Assembly: GCF_902168435.1 (NCBI RefSeq) | Contig: NZ_LR656188.1 | Span: 1 to 43,279 of the forward strand | Length of the DNA stretch: 43,279 nt | Direction: 5' to 3' | Source: Bacillus marasmi | GTDB lineage: Bacteria > Bacillota > Bacilli > Bacillales > Cytobacillaceae | Shown here: in pieces, positions 31,366-39,809 of the stretch | How positions within the stretch are numbered: position 1 is the stretch's first letter | Layout: every line of letters begins with the position of its first letter | Notes under the pieces: model-generated | Told to the model about the DNA's origin: nothing | Databases searched by the model: none | Seen by the model: only the letters and a program-made list of their open reading frames with translations | Program-made: the position numbers and the translations under genes

Positions 31366-33900
31366 GATATTATCAGAAAGCGCCGGGTTAATGGCGAAAA
31401 GGAATTCTATTTAAAATTACACAAGACAAGAAGCAACGCACCTTTTTTCGACAATATCGATAAACTGTGGCGCGTTATTGATTTTGCTGGTGAAGAATAC
31501 CCTATCATGCTTTTACGTGATGTGTCAGAAGGGAACAGCTACACAAGGGAGTTTAGCTGCCTACACAGTTTTTTCGATGATATGCGAAATCACGTTATAT
31601 ACGAAACGTTTAGCAGTTCAAAAACTTTCGATGATATGATGGCTTTCATCTTCACTGGTTCAGGCTATTCATATAACATTATCGGCACATTTTACGCCCG
31701 AGAATTTGAAAATTTCGGGGATGACTACGGATTAGAACTTTTTAAAACTGCCATTGAGAGATACGGTGCTGAGTTTAGTGTTACTGGAAACAACATCAAT
31801 TTACGGACGCAGATAGGCAACATTACAGACTTCCAGTACCGCCATAAATTTAACCTGGAATCACTTGAGCGTGAAGTTGATGCGCTTGACTTTAGCACCT
31901 ACGGAGAATTTTTTGGCAAGGATGATCTACACATAACCTACACCTCGCCACTTGCTGAAGTTTATGGAGTCAGACCAATTAAAGCGATACGTGATGACCG
32001 TGTTACGGATACAGAAACTGCTACTAATCGATTAAAAGAAGCAGTGGACAACAGTTGGAAAATCACTTTAACCGTTAAATTATCAGACCTGCGAGCAGCT
32101 GGGTACAATCGTAACCATCCGAATGAAGGTGACACGATTATCCTAGTTGATGACAGATTAAATGGTTTTAAAGTTGACGCAAGGATTGTTGAGATCGTTG
32201 AGAAGCTTAGTCGAAAAGGAAAAGTGCTTGATTGCGATGTGACGCTATCCAACTTTAGCAATATATTCGAGCAGCAAAGACGCATCCACAACGCAACCAA
32301 GACGATTGCTGACGCGATAGACGGTAAGCGACCTTTACCATTTGAAGCTCTTGCCATCGCTGTCCAGCAAGCCACGAAGGATTTACAGAATGCTCAAACA
32401 GAAATCACCTTCCCTGAGAATGGTGGTTTTTTGCTGATTGATAAAATAGACCCTAACATTTTAGTGGTCATTAATTCTGCCGGAATTGGATGCTCTGAAG
32501 ATGGCGGTCAAACCTTCAATTATGCGATGACAGGTAAGGGGATTGTTGCCGACCTCATCACTGTTGGGTATATGCTATTTGACAGAATTAGAGGCGGTAC
32601 CTTAATCCTTGGAGGACCTGAAAACGGTAACGGAAAAATGCAAGTGCTGGACGCTATGGGAGAGATTATCGCAGACCTTGACGCTGAGCGAGGAGGTTTT
32701 GATAAACTCTATGTCGGTGATTTATACTCGCCTACTGTTGAGAGAGTTAATAAAACAGATGTTAATCTTTACGTTGACCCACTTAACGGTGACGACAATG
32801 ATGACGGTTTTACTTGGGGAACAGCTAAAAGGACAGTACAGGGTGCGCTGGATAGTCTAGATAAGATTAACTATGCTGTATGTACAATCCGTGTCCATGT
32901 TGATAACGGCCGAAACATTTTTGAAAATATCAATATTTTCGGCTTCCACGGCTCAGGTGATATCATTATCGACTTCCAGACCAAGCTCAACAAAGTAATC
33001 GGCACCGTATTAGCGAAAGGATGTACAAACGGCATCGAAATGCGAAACGGTACGGTCAACACAGATTCGGAAACATTCGCGGCAATAAAAGCCGATAGAT
33101 GTAAATATGTGAATTTAATAGGCATGGAAGTGTTTGGCAACAACAAAAGTTACGCTGCTTATGTCGTTTCAGGCGGCACGGCTGCGAGACTCCATAACTG
33201 TAAAGGGTGGAATGTGGCCGACGTTGTTCGCAGTGAGTCAAACTCACATGTTTATATAGATAACTGCGATGGATTAGCTTCTAGTTCAGGTCTTGCAGCT
33301 GTTGATACCGGAATCATTAGAGGGTACGGAGCAGCACCGGCAGGAGCAACACAAAATATTTATGAGGCTCGCGGCGGCGATGTATTGAGTAATTTTACGT
33401 TTCCGTCTGCCCCAGTTCCACCTACACCACCTCCACCACCTGAAGCAACTAGACAAATTGGTACTAATAGCGGTAACAACTGGTCTGAGTCTGGTTACTG
33501 GTCAAATGATGGTGTTAAGCAAGGTAATTACGGCTACGGAAATCGTAGAGGATGTTGGTTCTTCGGCACATCTATCCTAGACACAATCGGCACAGGAAAA
33601 ACGATTAAATCCATGCGAGTACATGTCACAAGAACCAATAACGGAGGATCTTCGTCACCGCAAAGATTATCATTGCGTGCGCACGGACATACAGGACAAC
33701 CAGGAGGAGCACCTAGTCTTAGCGGCGAGATTGGTAGCATTAGTCTAGGATGGGGACATTCAGGTTGGATTAATGTTAGCTCTAGTGTTTACGCTGCTTT
33801 TGCAAACGGCTCTTATCGCGGTTTCGGACTATATTCTGATAACGGTTCAAACTACGCTATCTGTACAACATCCTGCACTGTAGAAATAACGTATCAATAA
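31312..33900 (+). CDS. Tail-associated endopeptidase/spike protein (Tal)
   Basis: 862 residues. The N-terminal 350 form the prophage tail endopeptidase/hub domain (GASDIIRKRRVNGEKEFYLK, YGAEFSVTGNNINLRTQIGN). The middle, about 485-690, looks like a right-handed beta-helix (NLYVDPLNGDDNDDGFTWGT, then repeats of I/V-x-N/D). A Pro-rich linker (VPPTPPPPPEA, near 701-713) leads to a C-terminal beta-rich domain of about 150 residues (GTNSGNNWSESGYWSN; SLRAHGHTGQPGG), probably for surface binding. AAGGAGG ribosome site. Likely digests or binds cell-surface polymers and anchors the tip. Confidence 0.88.
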   Translation: MLAIKDLNGEVYPLTGASDIIRKRRVNGEKEFYLKLHKTRSNAPFFDNIDKLWRVIDFAGEEYPIMLLRDVSEGNSYTREFSCLHSFFDDMRNHVIYETFSSSKTFDDMMAFIFTGSGYSYNIIGTFYAREFENFGDDYGLELFKTAIERYGAEFSVTGNNINLRTQIGNITDFQYRHKFNLESLEREVDALDFSTYGEFFGKDDLHITYTSPLAEVYGVRPIKAIRDDRVTDTETATNRLKEAVDNSWKITLTVKLSDLRAAGYNRNHPNEGDTIILVDDRLNGFKVDARIVEIVEKLSRKGKVLDCDVTLSNFSNIFEQQRRIHNATKTIADAIDGKRPLPFEALAIAVQQATKDLQNAQTEITFPENGGFLLIDKIDPNILVVINSAGIGCSEDGGQTFNYAMTGKGIVADLITVGYMLFDRIRGGTLILGGPENGNGKMQVLDAMGEIIADLDAERGGFDKLYVGDLYSPTVERVNKTDVNLYVDPLNGDDNDDGFTWGTAKRTVQGALDSLDKINYAVCTIRVHVDNGRNIFENINIFGFHGSGDIIIDFQTKLNKVIGTVLAKGCTNGIEMRNGTVNTDSETFAAIKADRCKYVNLIGMEVFGNNKSYAAYVVSGGTAARLHNCKGWNVADVVRSESNSHVYIDNCDGLASSSGLAAVDTGIIRGYGAAPAGATQNIYEARGGDVLSNFTFPSAPVPPTPPPPPEATRQIGTNSGNNWSESGYWSNDGVKQGNYGYGNRRGCWFFGTSILDTIGTGKTIKSMRVHVTRTNNGGSSSPQRLSLRAHGHTGQPGGAPSLSGEIGSISLGWGHSGWINVSSSVYAAFANGSYRGFGLYSDNGSNYAICTTSCTVEITYQ

Positions 33901-33912
33901 GTGGGTGAAAAT

Positions 33913-34206
33913 GTGAAAATTGTACTGTATAAAGATGAGAATATTTTAAACGTAATAGATGGTGTAAACGATGTATCTATTGATGATAAAGATATTGTGT
34001 GGAGTGATGGAGCATTAAGAGGCGTTAAGGCCGAGTACATTATTGTCAATGACGACACGGTAGTAGGGGGATCGATTACCAATGAGTTATTATCACTTGA
34101 CCTTAGCGATAATTATCAGACACCACCAAAAATCGATGAGGTGGCCGAAATGAAGAAACAGCAAACTGATCTTATCTTTGAGTTGATGCTCAAGGGGGTT
34201 TTATGA
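33913..34206 (+). CDS. XkdW-like small baseplate protein
   Basis: 97 residues from GTG 33913 (GGGTG 7 nt upstream; GTG 33901 is the other option). Ends with the pattern EMKKQQTDLIFELMLKGV, frequent in the short proteins preceding XkdX in PBSX-like tail operons. Acidic, beta-rich N-terminal part. Function unknown, structural accessory inferred. Confidence 0.7.
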   Translation: MKIVLYKDENILNVIDGVNDVSIDDKDIVWSDGALRGVKAEYIIVNDDTVVGGSITNELLSLDLSDNYQTPPKIDEVAEMKKQQTDLIFELMLKGVL

Positions 34207-34207
34207 A

Positions 34208-34342
34208 ATGGATTGGCATAAACAAGCTGAAAACGATTGGTCCATTTACCAGGACGCATCGCGCATTAAAAAATATGTGCAATTCGGTAAAATCACCGAA
34301 GAACAATACCAAGTAATAACCGGAGAGTCTTATACATCATAG
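34208..34342 (+). CDS. XkdX family protein
   Basis: 44 residues: MDWHKQAENDWSIYQDASRI followed by KKYVQFGKITEEQYQVITGE. The second half is the XkdX signature. ATG 34208 is 2 nt after the previous stop; an ATG at 34203 is in another frame and gives no family match. Too short to appear in common ORF lists. Stop lies within a terminator. Confidence 0.85.
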   Translation: MDWHKQAENDWSIYQDASRIKKYVQFGKITEEQYQVITGESYTS

Positions 34343-34352
34343 GACTCTTTTT
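34324..34352 (+). terminator. Terminator after XkdX
   Basis: AGAGTC (34324-34329) pairs with GACTCT (34343-34348), extended by TTAT/ATAG, followed by TTTTTATTTT. It overlaps the XkdX stop and ends the main late operon; the receptor-binding gene follows at once and may depend on readthrough. Confidence 0.8.
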
Positions 34353-34370
34353 ATTTTGAGGAGGTGCGAA

Positions 34371-36872
34371 ATGCTGAAAAATTTCAATGTTGCTGTAGAC
34401 ACAGTAAAAGAGCTCAGAAATAAACAATTCATCGTTAACACGAACGATTTGAACACGATTAAACTGTCTATCACCATCCTAAGCGACGGGGAACCGTACG
34501 ATCTAACTGGAACTGCGGTAAGATTAGCGGTCAAGAAGCCGGACAAGCTATCTGTTTTCCAGGACTGTACAATCACGGATGCAACAGCAGGTAAGTGCGA
34601 GGTCGTATTGGCTACGCAAGCTTATATCGTGCCTGGTGTTCATTTCGCGGAGGTGATGGTGTATCTTGACGGCTCAAGTAAGGTCGCGGTATCTGGACGG
34701 TTTGCTTATACAGCTAGTCGAGGCTTGCTGGATGACGAATCTGTCGAGAGCACAAACGAGTTGCAATCCATTACTCAAGCACTTGCAGACATCGAAACTG
34801 TAGTACAGGATTTACGTGATAATGGTACGGGTATTGATGCACAAGCTCGGTCAGATATCCAAACTCTTACGACGGATATGGCTCAAAAAGCGGAGCAAAT
34901 ATATGTTGATGGTGGACTTGCTAATAAAAGAGATAAAGTCACTTTGATTGATGATGCGGATATTACACAAAATCTCAGAAATATGATAACAGGGACAACT
35001 CCTGTTAATAACGCAACACCGGCAACAGGAAGTGTAACAGAAGTAACACTTGATGCCATTCAAAAATACAGAATGTTGCAAGGAAATAAATATCCATTCT
35101 CAGCATATAGCACAGTTGACAGGGATACGGATGTAAAATACGCTAAATTGCTTACTGCTATTGTTGATGCAAAAATATACGGCAAAGTTGACATGGATAA
35201 GTCCTATTTCCTTAAAACTTTCGCTCGCAACCACGCTTCCATGAATTATAGAATAGATATCCACGACAGCGATGACAAAAAAGTATGTGGTGGAGACAGT
35301 GCATTTGAAGTAACAGAAAATGCAAATGGATTTACAACCGTTATTATTCCTCCATACAACAATAGTGGGATTACTTGTGAAATTATAATCGATTACACAA
35401 AGGTTGACGATGGTGCAGTATATTACGGTGTTGTGGACTGTACCCCTGAAAGATACACCTTCGATAAACAATGCTTATTGAATGATTATTTAGTAAAAAG
35501 AGATAGCAATATTTTGAGTTTGAACGAGCAGACGTTTAAAGCGTTCGAAAGGTTCTCTGCTGGTGATATTAACGCTAACGAATATGAATTGGCTAAAATC
35601 TATTCCGCAATTCAATTTTTAGAAATTATTGGATCAGACCAAACAAAGCCACACAAATTAAGGGCGATATCACGCAATTACGGTAATATTGGCGATTCTG
35701 TTAATCGGTGGGGTTGGAGATTTATTATTGCGAGAAAAGATGGCTCTTCATGGGTGGATATTTTAGACACTGGAAAAGAATTTGAAATAGTTGAGCAAAA
35801 TGGAGTTACCGAGGTTTCTTATAATAACGGTACAGTAAAAGCAACAATGAGGGTTAATTATAGTCTGTTGCCTGATAATTACGCTAAAACATTAGACGTT
35901 GCAGATCCGTTGTTTAGCATTAAAAAGGAATGTATTGTTTCAAGTTCAACGGTTGAATCATTAACTATCCCTAAGAAAAACCTAGTGGTATTTAATTTCA
36001 CTAATAAAGTGTTGGATATATATTCAAAGTACGGTTCAAACTCTGACATCAAATTCACTTTTGAAAAGTTTTCTGTCAATCAACTGTTTGCTTTTCATTT
36101 AATTAATAAAAATGTAAACACAGAATCAGAGCCACAAGAGTTTACAGGTGGTACAGTTATTAATGCTGATTTAACAGATTGGATTGGACCTTATTATGTT
36201 CAAGCTGTTAACAATGGGGATGGAGGAACTAAAGCGAGAACAGGCGGATGTCATGGTAGTAATGGTGACGCTGAAACAGGATTCGCTACAGGGATAACAG
36301 ATAAAATTGAAGTTATTTGTGACGGTAAACGATTAGTGACTGATGAAACAGTTAAATGTGACAAAGTTGATGTATATGTTAAGAACAGAATAATGGCATA
36401 TAACACAAAATCAGTAAGCAGATATGTGTTGGAGGAAAAAGTCCATTATCACATAGAAGGTTCTAAAGTCGATGTTAAGGTTGAAATTAGACCACTTGAA
36501 GATATAATCATTGAAGATTACTACGGTCAACAAGCAGTTAACCGATACTACGATGGAATTTATTATATACAAGGTCAACATGACGATATTGTTGCTACTT
36601 TAAATACAGCATCAGACAGTGGTCAAAAACAAGATTATTTTGTTAGTCAAGCAGTTTTGTCAAAAAGTGGAACGAACGAAACCATGTTAATGTCAATGGA
36701 CAACACAAGAGGATTAGGCACAAGAGAACTACTACCATTAACAAGTCCTTGTATTAGGTGTACTGATGTTGAAAAGACATACATGTGGTTAATTTATAAT
36801 AACAGCACTCCATTTGATACAAACGAAATAAAGTATTGGATAGGTAGTTATGAATTTAGAAACGTTGATTAA
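34371..36872 (+). CDS. BppU-type baseplate / receptor-binding protein
   Basis: 833 residues from ATG 34371 (GAGGAGGTG upstream). The N-terminal 120 residues match the BppU N-terminal domain that attaches to the baseplate (LRNKQFIVNTNDLNTIKLSI; PGVHFAEVMVYLDG). A helical linker (ELQSITQALADIETVVQDLR) follows. From about 220 onward no family is recognised; this part is beta-rich and probably forms the host-binding body. Base composition changes here: the 3' two thirds are clearly more AT-rich than the tail genes before, suggesting exchange of the receptor-binding part. Confidence 0.78.
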   Translation: MLKNFNVAVDTVKELRNKQFIVNTNDLNTIKLSITILSDGEPYDLTGTAVRLAVKKPDKLSVFQDCTITDATAGKCEVVLATQAYIVPGVHFAEVMVYLDGSSKVAVSGRFAYTASRGLLDDESVESTNELQSITQALADIETVVQDLRDNGTGIDAQARSDIQTLTTDMAQKAEQIYVDGGLANKRDKVTLIDDADITQNLRNMITGTTPVNNATPATGSVTEVTLDAIQKYRMLQGNKYPFSAYSTVDRDTDVKYAKLLTAIVDAKIYGKVDMDKSYFLKTFARNHASMNYRIDIHDSDDKKVCGGDSAFEVTENANGFTTVIIPPYNNSGITCEIIIDYTKVDDGAVYYGVVDCTPERYTFDKQCLLNDYLVKRDSNILSLNEQTFKAFERFSAGDINANEYELAKIYSAIQFLEIIGSDQTKPHKLRAISRNYGNIGDSVNRWGWRFIIARKDGSSWVDILDTGKEFEIVEQNGVTEVSYNNGTVKATMRVNYSLLPDNYAKTLDVADPLFSIKKECIVSSSTVESLTIPKKNLVVFNFTNKVLDIYSKYGSNSDIKFTFEKFSVNQLFAFHLINKNVNTESEPQEFTGGTVINADLTDWIGPYYVQAVNNGDGGTKARTGGCHGSNGDAETGFATGITDKIEVICDGKRLVTDETVKCDKVDVYVKNRIMAYNTKSVSRYVLEEKVHYHIEGSKVDVKVEIRPLEDIIIEDYYGQQAVNRYYDGIYYIQGQHDDIVATLNTASDSGQKQDYFVSQAVLSKSGTNETMLMSMDNTRGLGTRELLPLTSPCIRCTDVEKTYMWLIYNNSTPFDTNEIKYWIGSYEFRNVD

Positions 36873-36968
36873 TGCACAATCGGAAGATATTGCGACGTAA
36901 GCAAAGTTTGTGAATGGCAAGAAACAGATTGCCTGTAAGCACTGCAACAGATCTATTTAAATGCAATT
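36873..36968. other. Non-coding gap with a possible gene remnant
   Basis: No convincing gene. One frame at 36901-36960 reads AKFVNGKKQIACKHCNRSI then stops; it has a zinc-type CxxC and may be the tail of a lost small protein. Followed by a bidirectional terminator. Confidence 0.3.
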
Positions 36969-37005
36969 AAAAGAGCAGCCGGATCACTCCGATTGCTCTT
37001 TTTTT
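36969..37005. terminator. Bidirectional terminator
   Basis: AGAGCA (36972-36977) pairs with TGCTCT (36994-36999), and inner CGGA pairs with TCCG across one mismatch; flanked by AAAA and TTTTTT. It serves the BppU gene from the left and the RHH gene from the right, whose stop lies inside the loop. Confidence 0.8.
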
Positions 37006-37145
37006 AGTCCTATTTCAACAAGCTTGCGAATTGCATCACTTCTATTTTGTAATTTTTTATCATGCCAATACTGCTCGATTTGGTCGACCATCTCATTTGG
37101 GAAGGTCACTAATATTTGTTTATTTTTATCTTTGTCTACTGCCAT
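36984..37145 (-). CDS. Ribbon-helix-helix (CopG/Arc-type) repressor
   Basis: 53 residues: a basic start MAVDKDKNKQ, the beta strand ILVTFPNEMV that binds DNA, and two helices DQIEQYWHDKK and RSDAIRKLVEIGLKK. ATG at 37143-37145 with GGAGGTG upstream; longer forms from further upstream are not supported. Divergent from the tyrosine recombinase gene. Two palindromes with core GTTATATAAC in the shared region are the likely operators, so it should repress both itself and the recombinase. Confidence 0.85.
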   Translation of the reverse strand: MAVDKDKNKQILVTFPNEMVDQIEQYWHDKKLQNRSDAIRKLVEIGLKKEQSE

Positions 37146-37165
37146 TATGTAGCACCTCCATAACC

Positions 37166-37195
37166 AGTATAAGTTATATAACTTGTTGTTGACAA
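37166..37195 (-). promoter_or_regulatory. Promoter of the RHH gene
   Basis: On the minus strand, TTGTCA (37190-37195), 18 nt, TATACT (37166-37171). The palindrome 37171-37184 lies in the spacer, giving autorepression. Confidence 0.55.
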
Positions 37196-37238
37196 CGGGA
37201 ATGTTTGTTTGTATTCTAGTTATAAGGGTTATATAACC
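37171..37238. promoter_or_regulatory. Paired palindromic operators
   Basis: AAGTTATATAACTT (37171-37184) and GGTTATATAACC (37227-37238) share GTTATATAAC; centres are 55 bp apart. They flank the -35 and -10 of the recombinase promoter. Most likely RHH binding sites; because they lie next to a Xer-like gene they could also be recombination sites. Confidence 0.75.
37189..37217 (+). promoter_or_regulatory. Promoter of the tyrosine recombinase gene
   Basis: Perfect -35 TTGACA (37189-37194), 17 nt, TATTCT (37212-37217). A strong promoter placed between two palindromes, so tightly controlled by the RHH protein. Confidence 0.75.
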
Positions 37239-37266
37239 AATACAAACTAAGGGAGATGGAGATATA

Positions 37267-38259
37267 TTGGCAAACGACACAGCCAGACTTGCTAACGATT
37301 TAAAAGTAACCGTGAGCACTTTGGTACCTGACGTCGAGATGATGAAACTGGAAGTAAGACTTGAGGAAGTGTTGAGCAACTACGAAATTACAAGAAGGTC
37401 TGAGAAGGACATCGAGAATGATTTTGCGGATAAGATTGATATTTATCTAGCAGCTCGGAAAATTGAGGGGTTATCAGAGATCACGTTGTCTGGGTATCGA
37501 AATGATTTAGCGTTGTTCTCCGCATATGTAAATAAGGCGGTTGTCCAGGTTACAACATCAGATATACGGAAGTATCTAGCCAGTAATAGCAAGTGGATGA
37601 TGAGCACTGTGGAATCTAAACTGTCTAAGTTAAAAACATTTTTCGGGTGGATGGTAAAAGAGGAAATGTTGTTGCGCGATCCATCTGCAAAGATTAACCC
37701 GCCTAAAAAGCCGAAAAGATTACCAAAAGGCCTAACGATTGAAGAACTTGAGATTGTTCGAGATTCGTGCAAAAGCCTACGCGAAAGGGCGATTATGGAG
37801 GTGATGTATAGCACAGGATGCCGTTTGTCAGAGATTAGAAACATGAAAGTATCTGATATTAATAGCCAAGAAATGTCCATGCACGTAATCGGAAAAGGTG
37901 ATAAAGAAAGAATCGTTTACCTGTCCATCAAGTCCATGCACCAGCTGAGAAAGTATTTAAAAAGCAGAAATGATGATTGTGAATATCTATTCGCAACGGA
38001 GCGCAGACCAATTAGACAGATGTCGGGGCGTGCCATCGAAAGAATTGTTGAAAAAATACAATCACGTGCAAAGCTTTCAAAGAAACTTACACCTCACGTA
38101 TTCAGACATACAACGGCCACGCTCATGATGGAAAATGGAGCAGACCTTGCAGACGTGCAACATATTTTAGGTCATGAGCAGCCGTCTACAACGATGATAT
38201 ATGCACATGTTTCTGAAGAACGGAAGAAACAGGCACATAAGAAATTTCATGTTCAATAA
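37267..38259 (+). CDS. Tyrosine recombinase (XerC/D-like)
   Basis: 330 residues; TTG start after GGGAGATGGAG. All catalytic residues are present: Arg186 (STGCRLSEIRN), Lys210 (GKGDKERIVY), His277 and Arg280 (TPHVFRHTTATL), His303 (LGHEQ) and Tyr312 (TTMIYAHV). A SAM-like N-terminal domain spans about 50-140, preceded by about 45 extra charged residues. It is separate from the serine integrase and lies between receptor-binding and lysis genes with its own RHH repressor and promoter. Possible roles: multimer resolution, DNA inversion or mobilisation; I cannot tell which. Confidence 0.93.
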   Translation: MANDTARLANDLKVTVSTLVPDVEMMKLEVRLEEVLSNYEITRRSEKDIENDFADKIDIYLAARKIEGLSEITLSGYRNDLALFSAYVNKAVVQVTTSDIRKYLASNSKWMMSTVESKLSKLKTFFGWMVKEEMLLRDPSAKINPPKKPKRLPKGLTIEELEIVRDSCKSLRERAIMEVMYSTGCRLSEIRNMKVSDINSQEMSMHVIGKGDKERIVYLSIKSMHQLRKYLKSRNDDCEYLFATERRPIRQMSGRAIERIVEKIQSRAKLSKKLTPHVFRHTTATLMMENGADLADVQHILGHEQPSTTMIYAHVSEERKKQAHKKFHVQ

Positions 38260-38280
38260 GAGTCCTTCGGGGCTCTTTTT
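38258..38280 (+). terminator. Terminator after the tyrosine recombinase
   Basis: AAGAGTCC-TTCG-GGGGCTCTT type hairpin: an 8-bp stem with a C(TTCG)G tetraloop and a following T-run. It separates the recombinase unit from holin. Confidence 0.85.
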
Positions 38281-38307
38281 ATTTTTATTAAAAGGAGATG
38301 GTATGTT

Positions 38308-38715
38308 TTGAAACATAACACAGACACACTTTACTCATCAATCGTAGGAGGAGGGACTGTCGTTACGTCGTACCTACTCGGGGGGTTTGACCAATTGATA
38401 CTGGCTTACTTTGTTTTAATGGCATCTGATTATTTAACTGGCATCCTCTCTGGTTTTTATACAAAAAGTATCAGTTCGAAAACTGCAGCAAAGGGATTGC
38501 TTAAAAAAGGCGCTATGATAGTGCTTGTTATCGTAGCTAACCAGCTGGACATTGTGACTGGCAGCGGAGACGTAGCACGTAACGGCATGATTATGTTTCT
38601 AATCGGTCTTGAGGGTATCAGCATTTTTGAGAATTTAGGGAAAATGGGTGTTAAAGTTCCAACTTTCTTATCACAAGCATTTTCACAACTTAAAGATAAA
38701 GGGGATGGCAAGTAA
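38308..38715 (+). CDS. Holin (Phage_holin_4 type)
   Basis: 135 residues; TTG start after AGGAGATGG. Three hydrophobic spans (about 13-40, 66-80 and 90-105) with the family motif ASDYLTGILSGFYTKSISSK followed by TAAKGLLKKGAMIVLVIVAN. Forms pores that release the endolysin at a set time. Directly upstream of the lysin gene, overlapping its start (TAATG). Confidence 0.9.
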   Translation: MKHNTDTLYSSIVGGGTVVTSYLLGGFDQLILAYFVLMASDYLTGILSGFYTKSISSKTAAKGLLKKGAMIVLVIVANQLDIVTGSGDVARNGMIMFLIGLEGISIFENLGKMGVKVPTFLSQAFSQLKDKGDGK

Positions 38716-39767
38716 TGGGTAAAATCATCGACATTTCACACCACCAAGTACCAAGTAATATTAACTATGACGAGTTAGCTAAGCACGTTGACCTTGCTAT
38801 TATACGCACTCAATATGGCTCAAAAACTATCGACAAGCACTATAAAACACACCATGCCGAATTTAGAAAACGTGGCGTACCAACCCAAGCATATGCGTGG
38901 GTAAGAGGCGTAAGCATTGCTGATATGGAAGTTGAGGCTACAGATTTTTATAATCGCACCAAAGAGTTTAGTCCAGAAGTGTATTGGCTTGATGTGGAAG
39001 AGAAATCAATGTCTGATATGCGAGCTGGTGTATCAGCGTACATTAAAAAACTCCGTGAATTAGGAGCTAAAAAAGTTGGAGTGTATATCGCACACCATCT
39101 ATTCACAAGCTTTCATTTGGATTTATCGGAAGCTGATGCAGTTTGGATTCCTCACTACGGCAAAAATAACGGGGATTTGAACAGTAAGCCTGCTTATCCG
39201 TGTGACTTGCACCAATATACAAGTGTTGGTCGTATCCCAGGCTATGATGGTAATCTTGATATCAATATTTTGACTGGCAGCAAACCGTTAGATTGGTTCA
39301 CGGGCGAACAAGTAGCAGCTGCACCTCAACCGACTACAGCTCATCCGAATAATGATGCTTATATGCACATCGTTGTAAAAGGCGATACATTGAGCGCTAT
39401 TGCTACAAAATACGGCCTTACTGTCGGATACATTGCAAATCTAAACGGGATTGAAAATCCTAATAAGATTTATCCTGGCCAACGTTTGATGTTGAAAGGA
39501 AATATTCCTGTTCAAACACAACCAGCAGCAAAAAGAACAATCCATCTTCCAGCTACGGCGTCAACGTGGACAGTTTACAAGCTTAATAGACCAGCAGTTA
39601 AGGCTAATCCTTCCAACATTGCCGGAACGCTTAAACCATCGAAATTCGGTGGTTTATCATATGAAATCTTAAAAGATCTTGGCGGTTGGGTTTTTGAAAT
39701 CCAAACTGCTAATTTTGGACGTGTTAAAATCTACGGACATCCTAGCACTGGTGCGATTGTAAAGTAA
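38715..39767 (+). CDS. Endolysin: GH25 muramidase + LysM + SH3-like domain
   Basis: 350 residues. GH25 lysozyme domain 1-195 with Asp6 (IIDISHHQ) and the catalytic pair Asp93/Glu95 in YWLDVEEKS. LysM domain at about 217-262 (YMHIVVKGDTLSAIATKYGL, ending YPGQRLMLKG). A C-terminal SH3-like wall-binding domain covers about 280-350 (STWTVYKLNRPAVKANPSNI). No signal peptide, so it needs the holin. Domain layout is typical for lysins of Bacillales phages. Confidence 0.94.
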   Translation: MGKIIDISHHQVPSNINYDELAKHVDLAIIRTQYGSKTIDKHYKTHHAEFRKRGVPTQAYAWVRGVSIADMEVEATDFYNRTKEFSPEVYWLDVEEKSMSDMRAGVSAYIKKLRELGAKKVGVYIAHHLFTSFHLDLSEADAVWIPHYGKNNGDLNSKPAYPCDLHQYTSVGRIPGYDGNLDINILTGSKPLDWFTGEQVAAAPQPTTAHPNNDAYMHIVVKGDTLSAIATKYGLTVGYIANLNGIENPNKIYPGQRLMLKGNIPVQTQPAAKRTIHLPATASTWTVYKLNRPAVKANPSNIAGTLKPSKFGGLSYEILKDLGGWVFEIQTANFGRVKIYGHPSTGAIVK

Positions 39768-39774
39768 AAAAGTG

Positions 39775-39803
39775 AAGCCCTTCCATAATCGGAGGGGCTT
39801 TTA
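39775..39803. terminator. Bidirectional terminator between lysin and lipoprotein genes
   Basis: AAGCCCTTCC pairs with GGAGGGGCTT (one wobble) around ATAATC; T-run on the plus strand, and TTTTTT after the stem on the minus strand. It ends the lysis unit and the convergent lipoprotein gene. Confidence 0.85.
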
Positions 39804-39809
39804 ATCTTT

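Noticed and set aside
34203-34319. Alternative 38-residue frame starting at ATG 34203
   Set aside because: The frame from ATG 34208 gives a clear XkdX protein over the same bases; the alternative has no family match.
36901-36960. Short frame ending IACKHCNRSI with a CxxC pair
   Set aside because: Only about 20 codons with no proper start or ribosome site; at most the remnant of a lost small gene.
36961-37152. 63-residue plus-strand frame opposite the RHH gene
   Set aside because: Antisense shadow of the RHH gene, starting in a terminator.
36984-37379. Long 131-residue version of the RHH gene
   Set aside because: It would run through the promoter and operator region; the ATG at 37143-37145 with GGAGGTG gives a normal 53-residue RHH protein.
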